From the NCBI RefSeq assembly GCF_009720625.1, contig NZ_CP046266.1, forward strand, positions 4,349,501 through 4,413,500: a stretch of 64,000 nt of DNA. Reading direction: 5' to 3'. Both the position numbers and the translations under genes were made by a program. The notes below the pieces were generated by a model. It saw only the letters and a program-made list of their open reading frames with translations. It was not told the DNA's origin and searched no databases. The stretch comes from Metabacillus sediminilitoris. GTDB taxonomy: Bacteria; Bacillota; Bacilli; Bacillales; Bacillaceae. Of this stretch, positions 58,497-64,000 are shown piece by piece. Positions within the stretch are counted from its first letter, which is position 1. Each line of letters starts with the position of its first letter.

Positions 58497-58808
58497 ATGA
58501 AAGGCAAATATTTTTTACTCGGCTTAGGACTTGGTATTGCAGCTACATACATCCTTAAAAACCAAATAACACATAAGTCAATCTCCTCAGAAAAAGCATT
58601 AGATCTTGTTAAACAAGCATTTAAAGAAAAAGGGCCTATTGATGGTTCCTGGATTTATACAATTCCTGAAACATTTGAAAATGAACATTTATCATATGAA
58701 GTTTATAAAGCTGGTGTTTCCCGTACTGTCAGTGATCAACTAGAACAATACGAAGCTTTTGTTGATGTCAAAACCGGAACCATTATACATGTTGAAAAAA
58801 TTGCCTAA
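58497..58808 (+). CDS. ytzB: YtzB, PepSY-domain protein
   Basis: A 103-residue protein with an N-terminal membrane helix (about 4-20; FLLGLGLGIAATYIL) and a PepSY-like domain (about 30-100; SSEKALDLVKQAFKEKG, YEAFVDVKTGTIIHVEKI). PepSY proteins are often exported inhibitors or regulators of peptidases; function here unknown. AAGGAGTGACATGA precedes ATG 58497; an out-of-frame ATG lies 3 nt earlier. Confidence 0.85.
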   Translation: MKGKYFLLGLGLGIAATYILKNQITHKSISSEKALDLVKQAFKEKGPIDGSWIYTIPETFENEHLSYEVYKAGVSRTVSDQLEQYEAFVDVKTGTIIHVEKIA

Positions 58809-58831
58809 ATAAGAATTTTTATGAGTTAGTT

Positions 58832-58859
58832 AAGGGCTTTGTTTTCATAACATGCCCTT
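58832..58859. terminator. Bidirectional terminator, ytzB / ytnP
   Basis: AAGGGC pairs with GCCCTT around a 16-nt loop; TTTTTC follows on the plus strand. Convergent genes meet here. Confidence 0.55.
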
Positions 58860-58872
58860 TTTCAGTTAAAAA

Positions 58873-59718
58873 CTATTGTCTTATACGTTCAACCTTTTCT
58901 ACAATATCACCTTGATTATTCCATTTTATTCCTCGATAAAAAGCATCATGATAGAAAATAAACCACGCATGATGATCTTGTGCAAATTTAAGCCATTTCT
59001 GTTTTCCTGCAATTGATGTCATTGGGTAATCGTCATAAGCTAATACCCATAAAGGATTTTTATGTGCATGTGTAGGCATTAAATCCGCCATATGAACGAC
59101 TGTTTCACCACCGTCTTGGATCATTACGATACTATGTCCGTTACTATGTCCCCCAGTATGGTGCATCCAAAGGCCATCTACTATTTCTACTGATGTCTCA
59201 AACGTTACAACTTGCCCATCAATAGCTTCCCAATTTTCTTTCCAATATGTATTTCGTGAGCGAATGTTTGGATTTTTCATTTCTTCCCATTCGATCACTG
59301 AGGTTATAATTTTCGCCTGAGGAAATACAGAGATTAATTGTTCATTCTCCCATTTAGTTAGTCCTGATGCATGGTCAAAATGCATATGTGTCATGAGAAT
59401 ATAATGAATATCGCTCGTTGTGAGGCCAAGCTTAAGTAATGATTGTTCAAGACGTGATTCCTCTTTCACTCCATAATTTCTCAGCTGTTTTTCAGTTAGT
59501 TTACCAGACCCAATTCCCGTTTCAACGAGAATATTCAAGCCATCTTTTTGAATAAGTATTGGATCAGTCCGTAATTCAATTTGATTTAATTCATTAACAG
59601 GATATTTTTTAGACCAAAGTGGTTTTGGCACAACCCCAAACATCGCCCCACCATCAAGATATGTTACTCCACCATCTAACCATGTAATCTGTGTCTGACC
59701 AAATCGTAATGTCTCCAT
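58873..59718 (-). CDS. ytnP: YtnP, metallo-beta-lactamase-fold lactonase
   Basis: A 281-residue metallo-beta-lactamase-fold enzyme with the dinuclear motif [11 protein letters not shown] (about residues 110-120), [17 protein letters not shown] histidines ([13 protein letters not shown]), and [11 protein letters not shown]. subtilis YtnP is a lactonase that quenches signalling lactones. The frame is open to 59778, but ATG 59718 (METLRFGQ) has GGGAGGGG 6 nt upstream; the upstream residues are part of the repeat unit. The tandem array begins 33 nt before its start. Confidence 0.93.
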   Translation of the reverse strand: METLRFGQTQITWLDGGVTYLDGGAMFGVVPKPLWSKKYPVNELNQIELRTDPILIQKDGLNILVETGIGSGKLTEKQLRNYGVKEESRLEQSLLKLGLTTSDIHYILMTHMHFDHASGLTKWENEQLISVFPQAKIITSVIEWEEMKNPNIRSRNTYWKENWEAIDGQVVTFETSVEIVDGLWMHHTGGHSNGHSIVMIQDGGETVVHMADLMPTHAHKNPLWVLAYDDYPMTSIAGKQKWLKFAQDHHAWFIFYHDAFYRGIKWNNQGDIVEKVERIRQ

Positions 59719-59750
59719 AACATCCCCTCCCAACTTTATCTTATCATAAA

Positions 59751-60616
59751 GCGAGACTTGAATCATTGGGGGTTTCAATGATTCTTAGCGAGACTTATCG
59801 GATCTTTACAGGCAGTTTTATCCACAACAAAACTTTTTTCTTTCTCCTTTATCTAAGATAAGGAACGAACTTACTGCCTGTTATGATGGGATAAAGCGAG
59901 ACTTGAATCATTGGGGGTTTCAATGATTCTTAGCGAGACTTATCGGATCTTTACAGGCAGTTTTATCCACAACAAAACTTTTTTCTTTCTCCTTTATCTA
60001 AGATAAGGAACGAACTTACTGCCTGTTATGATGGGATAAAGCGAGACTTCAATCAGGGGTTTTACTGATTGATAGCGAGACTTATCGGATCTTTACAGGC
60101 AGTTTTATCTACAACAAAACTTTTTATCTTTCTTTAAATCTAAAAAGTTTTACTGCCTGTTATGATGGGATAAAGCGAGACTTCAATCAGGGGTTTTACT
60201 GATTGATAGCGAGACTTATCGGATCTTTACAGGCAGTTTTATCTACAACAAAACTTTTTATCTTTCTTTAAATCTAAAAAGTTTTACTGCCTGTTATGAT
60301 GGGATAAAGCGAGACTTCAATCAGGGGGTTTTACTGATTGATAGCGAGACTTATCGGATCTTTACATGCAGTTTTATCCACAACAAAGCTTCTTTCTTCT
60401 ATATCTAAGATAAGGTCCTACTGCCTGTTATGATGGGATAAAGCGAGACTTCAATCAGGGGTTTTACTGATAGCGAGACTTATCGGATCTTTACATGCAG
60501 TTTTATCACAAAGCTTTTTTCTTTCTTCTATATCTAAGATAAGATTCTACTGCCTGTTATGTATGGGATAAGCGAGACTTCAATCATTCAGGGGGTTTTT
60601 CACCCACAATAGAGCG
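59751..60616. repeat. Tandem array of structured repeats, six copies
   Basis: Units begin at 59751, 59896, 60041, 60175, 60309 and 60443 (lengths 145, 145, 134, 134, 134, 129); a partial seventh begins at 60572. Each has GCGAGACTT, a hairpin, a second GCGAGACTT, ATCGGATCTTT, then ACAGGCAGT...ACTGCCTGT and ATGATGGGATAAA. It fills the gap between ytnP and trmB. No ORF spans it. Confidence 0.9.
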
Positions 60617-60643
60617 ATAAAATTAACAAAAGAGAACATAAAA

Positions 60644-60671
60644 AAAGAAATGACATTTCTATCATTTCTTT
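60644..60671 (-). terminator. Terminator overlapping the trmB stop
   Basis: AAAGAAATGA pairs with TCATTTCTTT around a 8-nt loop; TTTTTTATG follows on the minus strand. Confidence 0.7.
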
Positions 60672-61336
60672 TCATCGTTACTTATGGCATTATCTTCATT
60701 CTTATACTTTGCTTCTACACGATAAATTCGTTGCCCTTTACTTGAAAACTTTTCTTCATATTCGGTCATGATGTTTCCTTCAAAATGACTGTTATGAAGG
60801 TCAAGACTTAGGAATTTAAGCTCTAAACCGTATTCGGAGAAGCTAATTAATGAATATTCAAATAATCCTTGATTATCTGTTTTAAAATGAATTTCTCCGC
60901 CTTTTACAAGGATTTTCTCATACAAAGATAAAAAACTTTTATATGTTAACCTTCTTTTAGTATGACGCGGTTTTGGCCATGGATCGGAAAAATTCAAGTA
61001 AATACGGCTTATTTCATTGTTATCAAAATACTCAGCCAAATCTTTCGCATTAACATTAAGCAATTTCATGTTTGGCAACTGCAGCTCTACAACTTTTTGA
61101 AGAGCGGCTACAATAACACTATCAAATAATTCGATACCAATATAATTAATATCAGGATTTTGCTGTGCCATCCCTGTTAAAAATTGTCCTTTACCAGTAC
61201 CGACTTCTATATGAATAGGGTTGTTATTTCCAAATATTTCGTGCCATTTTCCTTTATATTGTTCAGGATTCGCTATGGCATATTGTGAATGCTCGGCAAT
61301 ATACTCACTTGCCCAAGGTTTATGACGTAAACGCAT
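60662..61336 (-). CDS. trmB: tRNA (guanine-N7)-methyltransferase
   Basis: Methylates G46 of tRNA at N7 with SAM. The 224-residue product has [15 protein letters not shown] (SAM motif, about 42-56), [13 protein letters not shown], and the signature [17 protein letters not shown] (about 112-128). AGGTGTCTTC precedes the ATG. Same position as in B. subtilis. Confidence 0.97.
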   Translation of the reverse strand: MRLRHKPWASEYIAEHSQYAIANPEQYKGKWHEIFGNNNPIHIEVGTGKGQFLTGMAQQNPDINYIGIELFDSVIVAALQKVVELQLPNMKLLNVNAKDLAEYFDNNEISRIYLNFSDPWPKPRHTKRRLTYKSFLSLYEKILVKGGEIHFKTDNQGLFEYSLISFSEYGLELKFLSLDLHNSHFEGNIMTEYEEKFSSKGQRIYRVEAKYKNEDNAISNDEKK

Positions 61337-61532
61337 GAAGACACCTCAATTGAATTAATATCGCTCTAAAAGATAACATGAATTAAGTATGTATGCAAGA
61401 TCAGAAATTCGAAAGGCTTAGATCACCCCTACGTCTTAATTAGTTTTTTATTGTTACGATCAGTAAAGAAAAGGATCCTCATCGCTTAACACACCTTGTC
61501 AACTTATGCACCTGAGCTACCTATAAACTCGG

Positions 61533-61562
61533 AAGGACTGACTATACATATAGTCAGTCCTT
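61533..61562. terminator. Perfect 14-bp palindrome between trmB and ytzH
   Basis: AAGGACTGACTATA pairs perfectly with TATAGTCAGTCCTT with only 2 nt between. No T-tract follows. The gap (61337-61654, about 320 bp) has no gene. The element is a hairpin or operator of unknown role. Confidence 0.4.
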
Positions 61563-61654
61563 CTATATTAAAATCGATTATTCTTTATCAGTTACCTTCG
61601 TATAAATCTATCATAATAAAGACAAGTTATATTTATATCGGTTAATGAAAGGAT

Positions 61655-61942
61655 GTGTTTATTATTCCAATACAATATCATGATCAAGTTAGTTTATTAA
61701 AAGATATATTATCAGATCATCAAAGTGATTGTTGTGGTACAGTTGCAGAGTGCGAACAGCTTGAAAGAGTCATTAAATCACTAATTGGGAACTCAAACAC
61801 TGATCAACATGTAAAAGGAATTCTTGAAGATATTTACACTTACAGTCAGAATGGAAAAAACTCAACTTCACTTGATCAGCATATTGAGTCGCATCAAGAC
61901 CAATTGTCTCAATGGATCCAAGATATTGACTCATATACTTAA
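61655..61942 (+). CDS. ytzH: YtzH-like protein
   Basis: A protein of about 93-95 residues with SDCCGTVAECEQLERVIKSL (about 23-42) and a C-terminal LDQHIESHQDQLSQWI segment, as in B. subtilis YtzH. Function unknown. The start is odd: GTG 61655 is only 1 nt after AAAGGAT, while homologues begin at the residue corresponding to the ATT at 61664, suitably 9-10 nt after AAAGGA. Its end overlaps the convergent ytmP by 4 bp. Confidence 0.85.
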   Translation: MFIIPIQYHDQVSLLKDILSDHQSDCCGTVAECEQLERVIKSLIGNSNTDQHVKGILEDIYTYSQNGKNSTSLDQHIESHQDQLSQWIQDIDSYT

Positions 61943-62751
61943 TGTCCGTTCATTTTACCAAGCATCATTCTAATACGCTCAATCCACATTTGTTTATCTT
62001 TTTCATTATTTTTTGCATGGTACAATAAAACGGAAATTAATGCCTGTAAAAGCACATACCAATACATTCTTATTATCAGGTGATCATTTAGCTCTAAACC
62101 ATAAGCCGAAAGCCAGTCTTTCCAGTCAGTTTCGTCTATGTACCAATATAACAGAAGGCCGATATCATAAGCTGGATCAGCGATCATCGCTCCATCCCAA
62201 TCTATTAAGTAAAGTTGATTTGTTTCTGTTAATAGCCAGTTATTATGATTAACATCTCCATGGCATACTACATGGTCATCACATTGAACATCGGGAAGCT
62301 TTTGAATTAAAGCTGTAAGAGCTTGTGTTATTTCCGGCTGATCTATTTTTGCAAAGGCAACTGCTTGCTGTATATCTTCAATTATGAAGTTAGGAGTGAG
62401 TGGTTGCTTTCCTAATCGTCTTAACATATCCAGTAACTCTTTTGAGTGGTGAATTTTTTTTAAGAGTTCGGCAACATTTTGCCCTTTCATATCTCTTGGT
62501 TTTAACTCCCGACCGTTCAGAAGATGTTGTGCTGTAACAACATCACCATTCTCCATCCGCTTTGTCCAAACTAGCTTTGGAACGATTCCTTCTGCAGAGA
62601 GCACAGCTAAAAACGGTGAACTATTACGCTTTAAAAAAAGCTCCTGTCCATCACGTTTTGCAAAATAAGCTTCACCTGTCGCTCCACCAGCGGGAGTAAT
62701 TTTCCATTCATCACCTAATACTTGTTCCAACCAGTTCTCGTTCAATTTCAA
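61939..62751 (-). CDS. ytmP: YtmP, aminoglycoside-phosphotransferase-fold kinase
   Basis: A 270-residue APH/choline-kinase-fold protein with the catalytic loop VVCHGDVNHNNWLL (about 155-168) and metal motif LIDWDGAMIADPAYD (about 176-190). The substrate is unknown. ATG after GGGTTG; weak ribosome site. Position next to ytzH and trmB as in B. subtilis. Confidence 0.9.
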   Translation of the reverse strand: MKLNENWLEQVLGDEWKITPAGGATGEAYFAKRDGQELFLKRNSSPFLAVLSAEGIVPKLVWTKRMENGDVVTAQHLLNGRELKPRDMKGQNVAELLKKIHHSKELLDMLRRLGKQPLTPNFIIEDIQQAVAFAKIDQPEITQALTALIQKLPDVQCDDHVVCHGDVNHNNWLLTETNQLYLIDWDGAMIADPAYDIGLLLYWYIDETDWKDWLSAYGLELNDHLIIRMYWYVLLQALISVLLYHAKNNEKDKQMWIERIRMMLGKMNGH

Positions 62752-62780
62752 CCCAACATTTCATATAAGAATTTAATAAG

Positions 62781-62897
62781 AAAAGCGCAGGCGCCATGAG
62801 CAGGCCTCAGGCAATTAAGTCACTGATGAATAGTAGGTTCTTACCTTATTCATATAACGGCTTATGCTTTAAGGACTAGGCGCTGGAGCTAGACACG
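62781..62897. repeat. Palindromic repeat element, family 2, diverged copy
   Basis: AAAAGCGCAGGCGCC at one end and GGCGCTGGAGCTAGAC at the other match the ends of the element at 48724. The middle differs and forms its own weaker hairpin (ATGAATAGTAGGT/ACCTTATTCAT). Confidence 0.65.
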
Positions 62898-63067
62898 AAC
62901 ACTAAGTACATTTTATTTATCAAAAGTAAGCTCAGGTACTTTGTCAATCCTCCATCATCTAAGATGCATTCTTATTAGAAAGCAAAAAATAATATATGGC
63001 TCTGGATTATTCGCTTGAGCTAATAGACTAACATTTCATCATCAATAATCTTCATTTTGAAATAAAA

Positions 63068-63114
63068 AGGATCGCTATTGGTGATAATTGAAAAATGCAC
63101 AATAGCCATCCTTA
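63068..63114 (-). terminator. Terminator of the pullulanase gene
   Basis: AAGGATCGCTATTG pairs with CAATAGCCATCCTT around a 19-nt loop; TTTTATTTC follows on the minus strand. Confidence 0.65.
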
Positions 63115-63162
63115 TAAATTTTATCCTCTTATAATAACCTTAGTCAAGCAAAACTGAAAAAC

Positions 63163-64000
63163 CTAGTTTTTATAAAAAACATACGTACCTAATTTGTTTA
63201 TATTTATAATATTTTCTAAGTCAATTGGATCATGAATGGAAACTTTCTCCGGATTTACAACCATTCTCCATTTCCCATTTGGAAGGGCAATTGTAATAGG
63301 ATGATTGAGATGATGATTATGAACGACGTAAATAAAACGCCATGGGCCAAAATGATCAACTTCCTTTAATTGATAGCTGAGAAGCTGTGGATAGTGCTCA
63401 TTAAATGCCAAATGTTTTTTTATCAACTGTGCAGTGGGTAAGCGAAATGCCCCATGGAGTTTTCTTAGCTGTATCAAACCCTTCACATACTCAACATTTT
63501 CTTTATGAACAGAGCGAGAATTCCAATCAAGCCAATTAATTTCATCAGGTGAGTTATAACTATTTTCCACACTTTGCTTCGTCCTAAAAAACTCCTGACC
63601 AGCATGTATGAACGGTACACCTTGTGAAAGGATTACTATACTTGTTGCAAACCGATGTCTCATCTTTCTTATTTCTTCCAATTCTGCTGATGAATAGGAG
63701 AGAAATCGATCCCACATTGTATGATTATCATGTGATTCAACATAATTTATCGATTGATTGGGTTGTGTAAACAATGTTGGAGATCCACCAATAAGTCCTT
63801 TCATTTGATTAAGTTTCTCTTGATTGCCATATACAAATCCATAATCTTGAACGCTAAATGTACTTCCTTTTATGACATCGCGAAACTGATCATTAAAAAA
63901 ACTAATTGAGGGGATCTTATTTGCATTATGAATTGTTGCTTTCTTATCTAGTGGCAATGGTGTATTTAAGTCCCACCCTTCACCTAATAAAATGGCATCT
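63163..64000 (-). CDS. amyX: Type I pullulanase, C-terminal part (5' part beyond window)
   Basis: The frame is open to the window end. The visible 278 residues cover the end of the GH13 catalytic domain (LLGEGWDLNTPLP, SISFFNDQFRDVIKGS, SHDNHTMWDRF, VPFIHAGQEFFRTK, SPDEINWLDW) and the C-terminal beta domain. Type I pullulanases cleave alpha-1,6 bonds of branched glucans; no signal peptide can be judged. Same order ytmP-amyX as B. subtilis. Confidence 0.93.
   Translation of the reverse strand, partial: DAILLGEGWDLNTPLPLDKKATIHNANKIPSISFFNDQFRDVIKGSTFSVQDYGFVYGNQEKLNQMKGLIGGSPTLFTQPNQSINYVESHDNHTMWDRFLSYSSAELEEIRKMRHRFATSIVILSQGVPFIHAGQEFFRTKQSVENSYNSPDEINWLDWNSRSVHKENVEYVKGLIQLRKLHGAFRLPTAQLIKKHLAFNEHYPQLLSYQLKEVDHFGPWRFIYVVHNHHLNHPITIALPNGKWRMVVNPEKVSIHDPIDLENIININKLGTYVFYKN

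Noticed and set aside
59719..59778. Upstream extension of ytnP
   Set aside because: It encodes the beginning of the repeat unit; the ATG at 59718 has a strong ribosome site.
59751..60616. CRISPR array
   Set aside because: Units are 129-145 bp and similar throughout, with no short spacers between constant repeats.

Overview
The window is chromosomal DNA of a low-GC, endospore-forming Bacillaceae. Most identifications rest on near-complete gene-order agreement with the ytoI-to-amyX region of Bacillus subtilis, plus Bacillus-specific genes such as sspA, ytfJ/gerW, ezrA, refZ, ccpA, sftA and bacillithiol-linked ytxJ/ytpP. Most genes are on the minus strand. The exact species cannot be named from this window. 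It resembles a Bacillus sensu lato lineage that has lost motPS, braB and ytpR from their usual places and gained several small insertions.

Layout: 1-2.0 kb ytoI (cut by the window edge), ytpI, ytkL; 2.1-3.7 kb ald and a 52-residue ORF; 3.9-6.5 kb argGH with a sigma-A promoter between two ARG-box-like sites; 6.7-12.1 kb a small unknown gene, moaB, an EcsC-family gene, ackA (with a cre site), ytxK, tpx; 12.3-18.6 kb ytfJ, ytfI, yteJ, sppA, NAD kinase 2, acyl-CoA synthetase, sspA with a sigma-G promoter; 18.7-25.7 kb thiI and its cysteine desulfurase, ezrA, hisJ, refZ, msrC-type ytsP; 25.8-33.9 kb a GAF-GGDEF protein, rpsD with a consensus promoter and S4-type leader, a zinc-ribbon/alpha-CTD-like small protein, tyrS under a T-box, a class A PBP; 34-38.6 kb the divergent acsA / acuABC acetate module; 38.9-43.7 kb ccpA, aroA, ytxJ, ytxH, ytxG; 44-48.7 kb an accessory-looking block (M29 aminopeptidase, ABC exporter pair, GDPD, FHA-winged-helix protein); 49-56.2 kb murC, an unknown protein, sftA, ytpQ, ytpP, a lipoprotein; 56.6-64 kb DUF84 NTPase, ytoP, ytzB, ytnP, trmB, ytzH, ytmP and a pullulanase cut by the window edge.

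Functional themes are arginine biosynthesis, acetate and overflow metabolism under CcpA, cell division and chromosome segregation (ezrA, refZ, sftA, murC), sporulation, and thiol redox.

The non-genic content is the most unusual part. (1) Six tandem copies of a 129-145 bp structured repeat lie at 59751-60571, with a diverged solo copy at 58373. One hairpin keeps its pairing while its sequence changes on both arms. (2) Five dispersed copies of a 155-226 bp MITE-like element have imperfect terminal inverted repeats and AT-rich 8-bp target duplications. All sit at gene 3' ends, and two duplicate a stop codon. (3) A second hairpin-repeat family includes one copy with a 25-bp perfect inverted repeat. 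(4) A 200-bp stretch at 54187-54363, where ytpR is expected, can form a hairpin and a pseudoknot-like pairing. No CRISPR array, rRNA, tRNA, prophage or intact insertion sequence was seen.
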